From Solilutibacter pythonis (GTDB taxonomy: Bacteria > Pseudomonadota > Gammaproteobacteria > Xanthomonadales > Xanthomonadaceae), in the NCBI RefSeq assembly GCF_003697345.1, contig NZ_RFLY01000006.1:1-64000 (forward strand): 64,000 nt of DNA, given 5' to 3'. Numbering within the stretch: the stretch's first letter is position 1; each line of letters starts with the position of its first letter. The notes under the pieces are model-generated. The model was not told the origin of the DNA, did not search any database, and saw only the letters and a program-made list of their open reading frames with translations. Shown here piece after piece: positions 44,590-53,397 of the stretch. The position numbers and the translations under genes are program-made.

Positions 44590-46851
44590 ATGGGCGAATT
44601 GCACATGACCAATGGACATACGCTGGCCGACGGCCACCTGCCGCTCCGCGTGCGCGGCGCCCTTGCCGCCCTCCTGGCGCAGACCGAAACCGAGCTGACC
44701 CCGCGCGTGGAGCAGACACTGGCGGCCTTCGAGCAACAGCTTCTCGGAATGGCCGAGCGCGCCCGCAACCCGGCCGAGCAGGACGATCTGCTGAAATCGC
44801 TGCAAGCCCTGGCGCGGCGACGGCAAGCTTTTCCCCGCCACTACCTGAAACATGTCGAATCGCGCCTGGCCGGCATGCGCCGGCATCAGGCAAGGAAACC
44901 CGACCCGGCACGCGGCGCGCTGACCTCCTCGCTGGAGTGGGCGCTGAACACGAAGGAAGCCACCGAGGAAACCTGGGACAGGCGGTTGCGCGAGCTGTCC
45001 GGGCCGATGGAAAGCGGCGCCAGCCTCGCCTTGTACCTGCTTGGCCAACGCTTCGGCGTGCTGGCGGCGGAGCCGGCGTTCGCACTCGACCGGCTGCCGG
45101 TCGGGCCACGGCAACTGCTGGCGGCCGCGGGCGATACCTGCGCGGAACTGTTCGGCGAGCGCTTTCCGCAGACCGAATTCCTGCCCCTCTTCGCCGAGCG
45201 GGTGCTGGCCGACTATGCCCGCTATGTGGACGACATCAACACCGTGCTGGAATCGGCCGGGGTGTTGCCCGGGCTGTCCTTCGTGCCGGTGCGCCCGCCG
45301 CGCGCCAAACACCGTCCTGCCGCCAGCGCCGGGACGGCGCCTGGCCCATCCGCCAACGACGACGCCGCGCACGAAACGCCCGTGCAGTCGCCATCGCCGT
45401 CTCCGTCCTCACCCACCGGCCAGCCGCAGGATTTCCGCTTCCTGCAACAGCTTCTCAGCGCGCGCCGGATCGCCAGCCGCCAAGCGCCGGCCCCGCCCCC
45501 CGCGTCTGGCGGGGAAATCGCCCACCACGACCTGGCGCCGCTGCTCGAAGACCTCCAGACCGAGGCCACCGGACTCCCCGACAACCAACTGCGCTCCATC
45601 ACCGGCCTGCGCGACGCCCTGCTCCGCCGCGCCCGCCGCATCCACGGCGAGCACGCCACGCTGAACCGCGAGGACAACGACACCTTCGAGATTCTGGCGC
45701 TGCTCTATGCCGAAGTGATTCGCGAAGTCCGCACCGGCTCGACCGTGATCAGCCTGTTGCAGCGCCTGCAATTGCCACTGGTGCGACTGGCGCTGGACGA
45801 CCGTGGTTTCTTCGAGAACCCCGAGCATCCGGCGCGCCAATTGATCAACAACATCGCCGAGTACGATGCCGTCGCCTACGGCAAGCACAGCGCCGACTCA
45901 CAGTACGAGGCGGCGATGCAGCGCGCGGTGAAACGGATCGAGAACGAATATCACGAAGCCGGGGAAACCCTGGTCGCCGAGGTCAACCAGGGGCTGCAAG
46001 AGCAGTTGCGACAGCAGGCAAGGCGCTTGCAAGCCAACGAGAAACGTCTGATCGAAGCCGCGCGCGGGCGCGAACGGCTGGCAATGGCGAAGAACCTCGC
46101 CGCCGAGGCGCTGGACGCGCGCCTGCGCGCCGCCACGCCGCCACGCGCCATCGAGATGCTGATGCGCAACGCCTGGCTGGACGCGCTCACCCTGTCGCTG
46201 CTGCGCAGCGGCCAGCCCTCGCCCGCCTGGCGCGCGCAATTGGAAGTCACCGACCGCATCCTTGACATCGTCAACGACGACGCGCCGCGCGAATCGCCGG
46301 AACTGGCGCGCGCCATCGAGCAGACGATGCGCCAGATCGGCTACCACGAACACGAAGCCGGCTCGGTCGCCCGCCAGCTCTCGCGCAGCCAGGGCTGGAA
46401 GCAGCGCGAAGACGAACCCTCCGCGACCGAGATCGCCGCCCGCATCAAGACCCACGCCCGCTTCGGCGGCGAAACGGCCGAAGAGCGCAAATCCGCCGAC
46501 TCGCCGCCGCGCACCCCCAGGGAAGAAGAGTGCTACCGGCACCTGCGCACCCTTCCCTTCGGCTGCTGGATGGATTTCATGCTCAGCCAGCGGGGCGATT
46601 ACGAGCGCCGCCGGCTGTCCTGGTACAGCACCATCACCGACCATGCGCTGTTCGTGAATCGGCACGGCCAGCGCGTGGCCGAGATGCACATGGACACCCT
46701 GGCGCGGATGATGGCGCGGGATCAGTTGCGGATAGTGGCGAAACAAGAACTGCGGCTGGTCGATCGCGCCCTGCGCTCCACCATCGAACTGTTGCAGACG
46801 GTATTGCGCGGTGGCGTCAGCGCCACGCCCGTTTACGGAGCGGCCTCATGA
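44590..46851 (+). CDS. DUF1631 family protein
   Basis: A 753-residue predominantly helical cytoplasmic protein matching the DUF1631 family. It has a Pro/Ser-rich low-complexity stretch near residues 240-280, a long coiled coil (YEAAMQRAVKRIENEYHEAGE through RRLQANEKRLIEAARGRERL) and a C-terminal domain (PFGCWMDFMLSQRGDYERRRLSWYSTITDHALFVNRHGQR) that looks like a PilZ-type beta fold. The start is uncertain: ATG 44590 with GGGGA upstream is chosen over GTG 44548. Its stop overlaps the PilZ gene, suggesting a joint c-di-GMP function. No established role. Confidence 0.82.
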   Translation: MGELHMTNGHTLADGHLPLRVRGALAALLAQTETELTPRVEQTLAAFEQQLLGMAERARNPAEQDDLLKSLQALARRRQAFPRHYLKHVESRLAGMRRHQARKPDPARGALTSSLEWALNTKEATEETWDRRLRELSGPMESGASLALYLLGQRFGVLAAEPAFALDRLPVGPRQLLAAAGDTCAELFGERFPQTEFLPLFAERVLADYARYVDDINTVLESAGVLPGLSFVPVRPPRAKHRPAASAGTAPGPSANDDAAHETPVQSPSPSPSSPTGQPQDFRFLQQLLSARRIASRQAPAPPPASGGEIAHHDLAPLLEDLQTEATGLPDNQLRSITGLRDALLRRARRIHGEHATLNREDNDTFEILALLYAEVIREVRTGSTVISLLQRLQLPLVRLALDDRGFFENPEHPARQLINNIAEYDAVAYGKHSADSQYEAAMQRAVKRIENEYHEAGETLVAEVNQGLQEQLRQQARRLQANEKRLIEAARGRERLAMAKNLAAEALDARLRAATPPRAIEMLMRNAWLDALTLSLLRSGQPSPAWRAQLEVTDRILDIVNDDAPRESPELARAIEQTMRQIGYHEHEAGSVARQLSRSQGWKQREDEPSATEIAARIKTHARFGGETAEERKSADSPPRTPREEECYRHLRTLPFGCWMDFMLSQRGDYERRRLSWYSTITDHALFVNRHGQRVAEMHMDTLARMMARDQLRIVAKQELRLVDRALRSTIELLQTVLRGGVSATPVYGAAS

Positions 46852-47180
46852 ACTCGGAATACCGCAATGCCGCCCGCCACCCGGTGCGGGGCCAGGCCGA
46901 AGTCATCGACACCATGACCGAGACGTGCGCCGGCGTGCTGCGCGACCTCTCCAGCACCGGCATGCAGATCCTCTCTTCGACGCCCCTATTGCCCGACGCC
47001 CTGTACCAGTGGCGCTTCGCCCTGCCCGGCGGCGATCAATCGTTCGAATGCGGCGTTCAGGTGCTCTGGGTCGATACCGGCACCGCCGGCGAACACGCCG
47101 CCGGCGCGCGCTTCATCCAGATCGCGCCCGCGTACCGCGAAAGCCTCCGCCGCTGGTGCGAGGCGAACACGAAGCGCTGA
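46848..47180 (+). CDS. PilZ-domain c-di-GMP receptor
   Basis: A 110-residue single PilZ domain. The N-terminal RHPVR matches RxxxR and DLSSTG matches D/NxSxxG, so c-di-GMP binding is expected. The beta-barrel continues through GVQVLWVD and AGARFIQI. A GGAG precedes the ATG, which overlaps the DUF1631 stop (ATGA). Co-expression with the DUF1631 protein implies they act together, probably in motility, pilus or surface behaviour; the effector is unknown. Confidence 0.88.
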   Translation: MNSEYRNAARHPVRGQAEVIDTMTETCAGVLRDLSSTGMQILSSTPLLPDALYQWRFALPGGDQSFECGVQVLWVDTGTAGEHAAGARFIQIAPAYRESLRRWCEANTKR

Positions 47181-47181
47181 C

Positions 47182-47210
47182 GGGACAGCCCCACGGCTTT
47201 GCGCGACAAT
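47182..47210 (+). promoter_or_regulatory. Possible promoter of pepQ
   Basis: GACAAT (47205-47210) at the -10 position with GGGACA (47182-47187) 17 bases upstream; about 29 bases before the pepQ ATG. Confidence 0.35.
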
Positions 47211-47238
47211 CTGCGTCTTCCCGCTGCCGGAACCCGCC

Positions 47239-48567
47239 ATGTCCCGTCCCGACCTTGACGCCCTTTACGCCGAACACCTGGCCACCCTGAAGACGCGCGC
47301 CGACACCGCGCTCGAACGCGGCGGCTTCGACCTGCTGGCCATCCCGAGCGGCACCTTGCACTACCAGGTCTTCGACGACCGCGACTACCCCTATGCGGTC
47401 AACCCGCCATTCAAGCACTGGGTGCCGTTGACCGCCGCCCCCGGCAGTTGGCTGCTGTACGCCCCCGGCCAGAAGCCGAAGCTGATCTACCTGCAACCGC
47501 ACGATTACTGGCATGTGGTGCCGAAGGATCCCCAAGGCTACTGGGTCGAGCATTTCGACATCACCGTGGTGCGCACTCCGGAAGAGGCGCTGAAAGCGCT
47601 GCCCGACATCTCCAAACGGATGGCCGTGCTGGGCGAGCCGCAGAGCGCGCAGGGCCACGTCGTGCCCAACAACCCCACGGCCGTCCTGGCCTACCTGGAC
47701 TACCACCGCGCCTTCAAGACACCCTACGAAATCGAAATGATGCGCGAGGCCACCCGCATCGGCGTGCGCGCCCATCACGCCGCGCTGCGCACCTTCCGCG
47801 CCGGCGCCAGCGAATTCGGCATCCACCTCGCCTATTGCCAGGCCGCCGGGCAGGATGCCAGCGAGCTGCCCTACGGCAACATCGTGGCGCTCAACGAACA
47901 CGCCGCGGTGCTGCACTACACCCACCGCGACCGCCTGCCGCCGCGGCCCGCGCGCAGCTTCCTGATCGACGCCGGCGCCAGCCACCAAGGCTATGCCTGC
48001 GACATCACCCGCACCTACTCGGCGAAGGACGACGAGTTCCAGACGATGATCGACGCGGTGGACGCCGCCCAGCGCAAGATGTGCGACGAAGTGCGCGCCG
48101 GCACCGATTACCGCCGCATCCACCTCGGCGCCCACCTCAAGCTGGCCGGCATCCTCAAGGACTTCGGCCTGATTGACGTCTCCCCCGAGGTGGCGGTGGA
48201 AACCGGCGTATCCGCCGCGTTCTTCCCGCATGGCATCGGCCACGGCATCGGCTTGCAAGTACACGATGTCGCCGGGTTCGCCGAATCCGACGCCGGCGGC
48301 GGCATCGCCAAGCCCGAAGGCCATCCCTACCTGCGCCTGACCCGCACGCTGGCGCCGGGCATGGTGGTGACGATCGAACCGGGCCTCTACTTCATCGACA
48401 TGCTGTTGGACGAACTGCGCGACAAGGGCCTCGGCCCCAGCGTGAACTGGGAACGCGTCGAAGCGTTCAAGCCCTATGGCGGCATCCGCATCGAGGACGA
48501 CGTGGTCTGCACCGACGCCGAGCCGCTCAACCTCACCCGCGAGATCGAACAGGAGAGCGCGACGTGA
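47239..48567 (+). CDS. pepQ: Xaa-Pro dipeptidase PepQ
   Basis: A 442-residue M24B metallopeptidase cleaving X-Pro dipeptides. The metal site is complete: IDAGASHQGYACDITRTYS (two Asp), HGIGHGIGLQVHDVAG (His), IEPGLYFID (Glu) and GIRIEDDV (Glu). The N-terminal domain with LPLTAAPGSWLL-type sequence (PLTAAPGSWLLYAPG) matches bacterial PepQ. Start overlaps nothing; its stop overlaps the next lipoprotein gene (ATGA). Confidence 0.95.
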   Translation: MSRPDLDALYAEHLATLKTRADTALERGGFDLLAIPSGTLHYQVFDDRDYPYAVNPPFKHWVPLTAAPGSWLLYAPGQKPKLIYLQPHDYWHVVPKDPQGYWVEHFDITVVRTPEEALKALPDISKRMAVLGEPQSAQGHVVPNNPTAVLAYLDYHRAFKTPYEIEMMREATRIGVRAHHAALRTFRAGASEFGIHLAYCQAAGQDASELPYGNIVALNEHAAVLHYTHRDRLPPRPARSFLIDAGASHQGYACDITRTYSAKDDEFQTMIDAVDAAQRKMCDEVRAGTDYRRIHLGAHLKLAGILKDFGLIDVSPEVAVETGVSAAFFPHGIGHGIGLQVHDVAGFAESDAGGGIAKPEGHPYLRLTRTLAPGMVVTIEPGLYFIDMLLDELRDKGLGPSVNWERVEAFKPYGGIRIEDDVVCTDAEPLNLTREIEQESAT

Positions 48568-48983
48568 AATTCCGTCACCCCATGCTGCTGGCGGTATTGA
48601 CCCTGGCGCTGGCGGGCTGCGGCAAGACCCCGACCGCCAACCCCACCGCGCCCGGCTGCCTGCAATACGCACTGGGCGCGGTCACGCTCTCGGGACAGGC
48701 CACCACCGAGCGCATCACCGCACCCGGCAAGGACTACCGCGAGGCGCTGTTGCTGAATCTCGACCAGCCGATCTGCATCGCCGCCAAATCCGGCGAGGAG
48801 GCGCGCTACCCGGCGCACGAGGGCCTGATCCAGATCGAACTGGTACCGCGAAGCGATTTCGCCGATGCCTTCTCACTGGCCGGCAAGCGCGTCAGCGCGC
48901 ACGGCAGCCTGGTACCGCTGTCCGGCGATGGCGCCGCGGCACCTGTCGGCCTGGTGCTGCGCACGCTGAAGGCCGACGAATGA
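48564..48983 (+). CDS. Lipoprotein, DUF4431-like
   Basis: A 139-residue lipoprotein with lipobox LALAGC (Cys near residue 19). The exported domain has CLQYALGAVTLSGQAT and LLLNLDQPICIAA, similar to DUF4431 proteins (C-x-Y-x-P-x-x-V-x-L-x-G ... L-x-x-P-x-C), with two conserved cysteines that could form a disulfide. ATGA overlap with pepQ; crcB starts 4 bases downstream. Role unknown. Confidence 0.7.
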   Translation: MKFRHPMLLAVLTLALAGCGKTPTANPTAPGCLQYALGAVTLSGQATTERITAPGKDYREALLLNLDQPICIAAKSGEEARYPAHEGLIQIELVPRSDFADAFSLAGKRVSAHGSLVPLSGDGAAAPVGLVLRTLKADE

Positions 48984-48987
48984 GCCG

Positions 48988-49377
48988 ATGAACGGCTGGG
49001 GTGCGCAACTGGCGCTGGTGATGGCCGGCGGCGCGCTCGGTGCGGGCCTGCGCTTCTGGCTGGGCGGCGCACTGTTGCGGCGGTTGGGCGGCGGCCTGCC
49101 CTGGGGCACCCTGGCGGCCAATCTGCTTGGCGCGTTCGCCATCGGTTTCCTGGCCGAATGGTTGCAGGATCGCGGCCCGGCGGCGCCGTACTGGCGCGCG
49201 TTCCTGATCGTCGGCGTGCTGGGCGCGCTCACCACCTATTCGACGCTGATGCTGGAACTATTGCTGTTCGCGCGCGGCGCACGCCTGGGGCCGGCCGTGC
49301 TTTATCTCGGCCTGACCCTGGCGGCCGGGGCGCTCCTAGTGTTCGCCGGCGCGCGGCTCGGCGCGCTGCTGCGCTGA
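48988..49377 (+). CDS. crcB: Fluoride channel CrcB/Fluc
   Basis: A 129-residue protein with four membrane helices. GGALGAGLRFWLG, the pore Asn in GTLAANLLGAFAIGF, and GVLGALTTYSTLMLELL (the TTxST fluoride track) are diagnostic. It exports fluoride as a dual-topology dimer in the inner membrane. No fluoride riboswitch is visible upstream; it is close behind the lipoprotein gene and probably co-transcribed with pepQ. Confidence 0.94.
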   Translation: MNGWGAQLALVMAGGALGAGLRFWLGGALLRRLGGGLPWGTLAANLLGAFAIGFLAEWLQDRGPAAPYWRAFLIVGVLGALTTYSTLMLELLLFARGARLGPAVLYLGLTLAAGALLVFAGARLGALLR

Positions 49378-49393
49378 GGCCACCGGCGGCGTC

Positions 49394-50722
49394 TCACCCC
49401 GCCGCCATCAGCGCCTCGATCTCGTCGGCGCTGCGGGCCAGCCGGTCGGTCAGCACCCGGTGGCCGGCCTGGGTGATGACGACATCGTCCTCGGTACGGA
49501 TGCCGATGCCGCGCCACTTCGCCTCCACCGTCTTGTCGTCGGCGGACACGTACAGGCCCGGCTCGATGGTGAAGGCCATGCCGGGTTCGAGCAGGCGCGA
49601 CTCGCCATCCAACTGGTAATCGCCAACGTCGTGAACGTCCAGCCCCAGCCAGTGCCCGGTCTTGTGCCGATAGAAGCGCTGGTAGCCGCCGTCCTCGATA
49701 TTCTTCTTCAGCCCGCCCTTCAACAAGCCCAGCGAGAGCAGGCCATCGGTGAGGGTTTCCACCGCCGCCGCATGAATCGCCGACCACGGCTTGCCCGGCA
49801 ACGCCGCGGCCAACGCCGCCGCGTGCGCACGCCCCACCAGTTCGTGCAGGGTACGCTGCGGCGCACTGAAACGGCCATCGACCGGGAAAGTGCGGGTGAT
49901 GTCGGCGGCATAGCCGCGATATTCGGCGCCGGCATCGATGAGCACCAGTTCGCCCGCCCGCGCGCGCGCGCCGTTGGCCCGGTAATGCAGCACGCAGGCA
50001 TTGGCGCCCGCGCCGACGATCGACTCGTAGGCCGGCGCCGCGCCATGGCGGCGAAACACGTATTCCAATTCGGCCTGCAATTCGTACTCGTGGATGCCGG
50101 GCCGGGCCGCGCGCATCGCCGCCTCGTGCGCGGTCACGCTGATATCGGCCGCGCGTTGCATCAACGCGAGTTCGTCGGCCGACTTGAACAGCCGCATCTC
50201 GTCGAGCACATGGCCGAGTTCGAGAAATTCGTGCGGCGGCTGCGCGCCCATCCGCCGCTGCGCGCGCACCCGGTTGAGCCAGCCGATCAGTTGGAGGTCG
50301 AAATCGGTGTCATGGCCGAAGTGGTAATGAACCCGACTGCGGCCTTCGAGCAGGCCGGGCAGGATGTCGTCGATGTCGTCGATCGCCCAGGCATCGTCCA
50401 GGCCGAGCGCCTCGACCGCGCCCTCGGGGCCAAGCCGGGCGCCGTCCCAGCCCTCGCGCTCGGCATCGCGCTCGCGGCAGAACAGCAGCGCCTCGCCATG
50501 CTGGCGGCCAGGCGCCAGCACCAGCACCGCCTGAGGTTCGTCGAAGCCGGTGAGGTACCAAAAATCGGAATCCTGCCGGTAGGGGAAATGGGTATCGCGG
50601 CTACGGACGCGCTCCGGCGCGGCGGGGATAATGAGAATGGCGTCCTCGCCCGCCATCCGCATCAATTGGCGGCGGCGCTTGCCGCAGGCCTTCGCCGACA
50701 GGGCCTTGTCCATCGCCGGCAT
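49394..50722 (-). CDS. pepP: Xaa-Pro aminopeptidase PepP
   Basis: A 442-residue M24B aminopeptidase P releasing N-terminal residues before proline. N-terminal domain: THFPYRQDSDFWYLTGFDEPQAVLVL; catalytic domain metal ligands in LIDAGAEYRGYAADITRTFPV, RHKTGHWLGLDVHDVG, EPGLYV and GIGIRTEDDVV. Its ATG overlaps the UPF0149 stop (ATGA), the conserved ygfB-pepP order. It ends 16 bases from crcB, convergent. Confidence 0.96.
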   Translation of the reverse strand: MPAMDKALSAKACGKRRRQLMRMAGEDAILIIPAAPERVRSRDTHFPYRQDSDFWYLTGFDEPQAVLVLAPGRQHGEALLFCRERDAEREGWDGARLGPEGAVEALGLDDAWAIDDIDDILPGLLEGRSRVHYHFGHDTDFDLQLIGWLNRVRAQRRMGAQPPHEFLELGHVLDEMRLFKSADELALMQRAADISVTAHEAAMRAARPGIHEYELQAELEYVFRRHGAAPAYESIVGAGANACVLHYRANGARARAGELVLIDAGAEYRGYAADITRTFPVDGRFSAPQRTLHELVGRAHAAALAAALPGKPWSAIHAAAVETLTDGLLSLGLLKGGLKKNIEDGGYQRFYRHKTGHWLGLDVHDVGDYQLDGESRLLEPGMAFTIEPGLYVSADDKTVEAKWRGIGIRTEDDVVITQAGHRVLTDRLARSADEIEALMAAG

Positions 50723-51270
50723 CAGTGCAGGGTCTCGCGCGGCCGGGCCGCCAGCACCACGTCCCCATGCAACAGCAGGGTGGCGACGCGGACGAACTCT
50801 TCGATTTCGGCGAACGCTTCCTCGTCCTCCTCGTCCCCCTCGCTGTCGGTCTCGGCCATCGCCAGCTTGGCCAGGTCATCCAGCGCCTCGCTGCCCTCCT
50901 CGGACAGCGGCGGATTGGCGCCGGCCGCCAGCCCGAAGCCGCCGAGAAAAGCCCGGCACCAGTCGAACAGGGCATTGCCGCGCTGCGCCAGCGGCGCGTC
51001 ATCGTCCGGCAGCAGCAGGTGGAAGACCAACTCGTCGTCGCGCAGCGAAGCCACGGTGGCATCGCGCAGTTCGGACAGGCCGCGGTCCTCGGGCTGCGGG
51101 AGGTCGGCATCGGCCAGCACCTTGCCGAGCCAAGCGCCGTCGGCATCGCCGCCGCCGGCCAGCCAGCCGACCAGGGCGCCGTGCAGTTCGGCCGGATTCA
51201 GCGCCAGTTGCAGCGGGGCGAGCGCGATTTCGATATGCCGCCAATCGGGCAGCGAGGGCGATGACGACAC
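50722..51270 (-). CDS. UPF0149 (YgfB-like) family protein
   Basis: A 182-residue acidic, helical protein: ELHGALVGWLAGGGDADG, LLLPDDDAPLAQRGNALFDWCRAFLGGFGL and the EEDEEAFAEIEEFVRVATLLL segment are typical of YgfB/UPF0149. YgfB homologues act as regulators in Pseudomonas; here function is unknown. The GTG start at 51270 has GGAG six bases upstream and is preferred to an upstream ATG without homology. Co-transcribed with pepP. Confidence 0.9.
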   Translation of the reverse strand: MSSSPSLPDWRHIEIALAPLQLALNPAELHGALVGWLAGGGDADGAWLGKVLADADLPQPEDRGLSELRDATVASLRDDELVFHLLLPDDDAPLAQRGNALFDWCRAFLGGFGLAAGANPPLSEEGSEALDDLAKLAMAETDSEGDEEDEEAFAEIEEFVRVATLLLHGDVVLAARPRETLH

Positions 51271-51425
51271 GACGGACTCCAGAATATGGCCGCGCCATGG
51301 TAACGCCGCGATTGCGCCGGCCGCATCACCGCCGGCGAACCCGGGCCGGCACACATCGGCGCGCCGTCGCCGCATCGGCCAGCCCCCGCTTGACCATGCG
51401 CAAGCGCGCTGACATGGTGGCGCTC

Positions 51426-51647
51426 ATGGACGAAACCGATCCCCTCGATCGCCTCGAAGCCCTGGTCGCCCGGCTGGAATCCATGGCCGAACGCCAGCAG
51501 CGCCTGGGCGAGGAAAACCGCAGCCTGCGCCAACAACAGGAACAGTTGATCCAGGACCGCGCGCTGCTGATCAACCGCAACGAACAGGCGCGGCACCGGG
51601 TGGAGGCGATGATCGCCCGGCTGAAGACGCTGGAGCAGCACACGTGA
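51426..51647 (+). CDS. TIGR02449-type ZapB-like coiled-coil protein
   Basis: A 73-residue protein almost entirely coiled coil (LEALVARLESMAERQQRLGEENRSLRQQQ...), matching the short TIGR02449 family encoded upstream of zapA. In-frame ATGs also exist at 51396 and 51414. Its stop overlaps the zapA GTG start (GTGA). It is likely a division-ring accessory in the manner of ZapB, but that is inference from shape and neighbourhood. Confidence 0.85.
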   Translation: MDETDPLDRLEALVARLESMAERQQRLGEENRSLRQQQEQLIQDRALLINRNEQARHRVEAMIARLKTLEQHT

Positions 51648-51946
51648 GCGACAAGCCCGCCGCCGAACCGGTCAACGTCCGCATTCTCGACCGCGATTAC
51701 ACCGTCGGCGTGCTGCCCGACGAACGCGAAAGCCTGCAAGCCGCCGCGCGCCTCCTGGACGACCGCATGCGCGAACTGCGCGGCGGCAACCGGATGGCGG
51801 CCTTCGAGCGCATCGCCGTGCTGGCCGCGCTCAACCTGGCCCACGAACTGCAACTACTGCGCGAGCGGAACCAAGCCCGGGAAACCCGCATCCAGCACGC
51901 GCTGGAAGGGCTGGAACAACGGTTGAACAAGCTCGGGCTGGACTGA
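51644..51946 (+). CDS. zapA: Cell division protein ZapA
   Basis: A 100-residue ZapA: NVRILDRDYTVGVLPDERESLQAAARLLDDRMRELR is the globular FtsZ-binding head, followed by a coiled-coil tail (AALNLAHELQLLRERNQARE). GTG start, overlapping the upstream coiled-coil gene. It bundles FtsZ filaments at midcell. The 6S RNA follows, as in most gammaproteobacteria. Confidence 0.94.
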   Translation: MSDKPAAEPVNVRILDRDYTVGVLPDERESLQAAARLLDDRMRELRGGNRMAAFERIAVLAALNLAHELQLLRERNQARETRIQHALEGLEQRLNKLGLD

Positions 51947-52011
51947 ACCCGCCGCGCGCGGGCCGCCGCCTCGTCCATTCATCCATCGCCCCGATACGCG
52001 GCTATACTGCC

Positions 52012-52204
52012 CCAGTGTCCTCTGCCTTGAGCGACAGCGCGCAAAACATTCGCCTTGTCCCTTAAGAACGACACCGGGGCTGCAACCGGGCCCGGCGTGC
52101 ATGTCCGCCCTTGTCGCGGAAAGCCCAACGACCCGCGAGCGATCCCACTTGAACCCACAGGTTCAAGGTCGTTTCGCCGCATCGCCACGGCGGAGGATGC
52201 CAAA
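52012..52204 (+). ncRNA. ssrS: 6S RNA
   Basis: The segment lies between zapA and the 5-formyltetrahydrofolate cyclo-ligase gene, the conserved ssrS site. A TATACT -10 (52003-52008) places the transcript start near 52015. The closing stem pairs TCCTCTGCC (52018-52026) with GGCGGAGGA (52189-52197); an internal GACACCGGGGCTGCAACCGGGCCC segment and a terminal-loop-side stem (CTTGAACCCACAGGTTCAAG) are visible. 6S RNA binds sigma70 RNA polymerase by mimicking an open promoter. Ends are approximate. Confidence 0.88.
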
Positions 52205-52206
52205 TC

Positions 52207-52236
52207 GGAAACCCGGCTTCGGCCGGGTTTCCTTTT
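52207..52236 (+). terminator. Rho-independent terminator of 6S RNA
   Basis: GGAAACCCGGC (52207-52217) pairs perfectly with GCCGGGTTTCC (52222-52232) around a TTCG tetraloop, followed by TTTT. Confidence 0.92.
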
Positions 52237-52314
52237 GGCCGGGTTGCCCGGCCGAAGATGCGGACGCCGGTCGCCAGCCAGCGTTTCGATGCGGGCGAAC
52301 GCCGCCGCGGCGAC

Positions 52315-52320
52315 TACAAT
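52315..52320 (+). promoter_or_regulatory. -10 element immediately upstream of the fau start codon
   Basis: TACAAT lies only six bases before the ATG at 52327 and no ribosome binding site is present, so transcription may start at the ATG itself (leaderless mRNA). No strong -35 is visible. Confidence 0.45.
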
Positions 52321-52326
52321 TCGCCC

Positions 52327-52908
52327 ATGTCGATACCGATGCCCTCCCGCGCCGAGCTGCGCGAGCGCCGCCGCGCCATCCCGCCCGCGGCGCGGATGGC
52401 CGCCGCGGAAGCCGTCGCCGGCCGCCTGCTCGCCCTGCCCGGAGCACCCGCCGCCGGCCATGTCGCCGGCTACTGGGCGATGGATGGCGAACTGCCGCTG
52501 CATGCCTGGCAGCTCGGCCTGCCGGCCGGCTGCGTGTACTGCCTGCCGGTGCTCGACGACGCCCGGCGCGCGCTGCGCTTCGCCCCATGGCGCGCGGGCG
52601 ATGCGCTCGTCACCAACCGCTTCGGCATCCCCGAACCCGACCTCGGCCCCACCGCACTGCTCGATGCCGGCGACATGGCGCTGATCGCCCTGCCGCTGAC
52701 CGGCTTCGACGCCCGCGCGCACCGCGTCGGCATGGGCGGCGGCTGGTACGATCGCACGCTGGCGTTCCGCCGCAAATCCACCGCGCCGCCGCACTGCGTC
52801 GGCATCGGCTTCGACGTGCAGCAAGTGCCCGCCATCGCGCCGCAAGCCTGGGACGTGCCCTGCGACGCCATCGTCACCGAATCAAGAACGATCCTCCGAA
52901 CCCCATGA
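52327..52908 (+). CDS. fau: 5-formyltetrahydrofolate cyclo-ligase
   Basis: A 193-residue enzyme converting 5-formyl-THF to 5,10-methenyl-THF with ATP. The N-terminal RAELRERRRAIPPAAR and the C-terminal GFDARAHRVGMGGGWYDRTLAF (the ATP-binding RxGxGxGYYDR motif) are diagnostic. Position after 6S RNA matches E. coli ygfA. The ATG at 52327 is the family start; longer in-frame extension upstream would run into the terminator. Stop overlaps the EVE gene (ATGA). Confidence 0.94.
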   Translation: MSIPMPSRAELRERRRAIPPAARMAAAEAVAGRLLALPGAPAAGHVAGYWAMDGELPLHAWQLGLPAGCVYCLPVLDDARRALRFAPWRAGDALVTNRFGIPEPDLGPTALLDAGDMALIALPLTGFDARAHRVGMGGGWYDRTLAFRRKSTAPPHCVGIGFDVQQVPAIAPQAWDVPCDAIVTESRTILRTP

Positions 52909-53378
52909 GCACCCGCAAGAAATACTGGTTGATGAAGTCCGAACCGACCGACTTCTCCATCGACGACCTGGCAAAGGTCGAGATCGAGCCGTGGACCGGC
53001 GTGCGCAACTACCAAGCACGCAACTTCATGCGCCAGATGAAACCCGGCGACGGCGTGCTGTTCTACCACTCCAACTGCGCGCTGCCGGGCATCTACGGCA
53101 TTGCCGAGGTGGCCAGCCCGCCCTACCCCGACAAGACCCAGTTCGAGCGGAAATCCAAGTACTTCGACGAGAAGGCCACCCCCGAACAGCCACGCTGGGA
53201 ACTGGTCGATGTCGGCTACGTGCGCACGCTGAAGCGCCCGATCGCGCTGGCCGAGATCCGCGAGCACCGCGACGAGCTGGGCGAGGAATTCGCCCTCATC
53301 CGCACCGGCTCGCGCCTCTCGGTGATGCCGGTGACAGCCGCGCAGTGGAAGCTGCTCATCTCGCTCGAATCCGAATGA
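52905..53378 (+). CDS. EVE domain-containing protein
   Basis: A 157-residue protein: [50 protein letters not shown] and [15 protein letters not shown] make a complete EVE (PUA/YTH-like) domain, expected to bind modified bases in RNA or DNA. It fills the family length entirely. It is coupled to fau and followed 20 bases later by rpiA, its usual neighbours in this order. The ligand is unknown. Confidence 0.92.
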   Translation: MSTRKKYWLMKSEPTDFSIDDLAKVEIEPWTGVRNYQARNFMRQMKPGDGVLFYHSNCALPGIYGIAEVASPPYPDKTQFERKSKYFDEKATPEQPRWELVDVGYVRTLKRPIALAEIREHRDELGEEFALIRTGSRLSVMPVTAAQWKLLISLESE

Positions 53379-53397
53379 CCCGCCCAAGGAACCGCTG

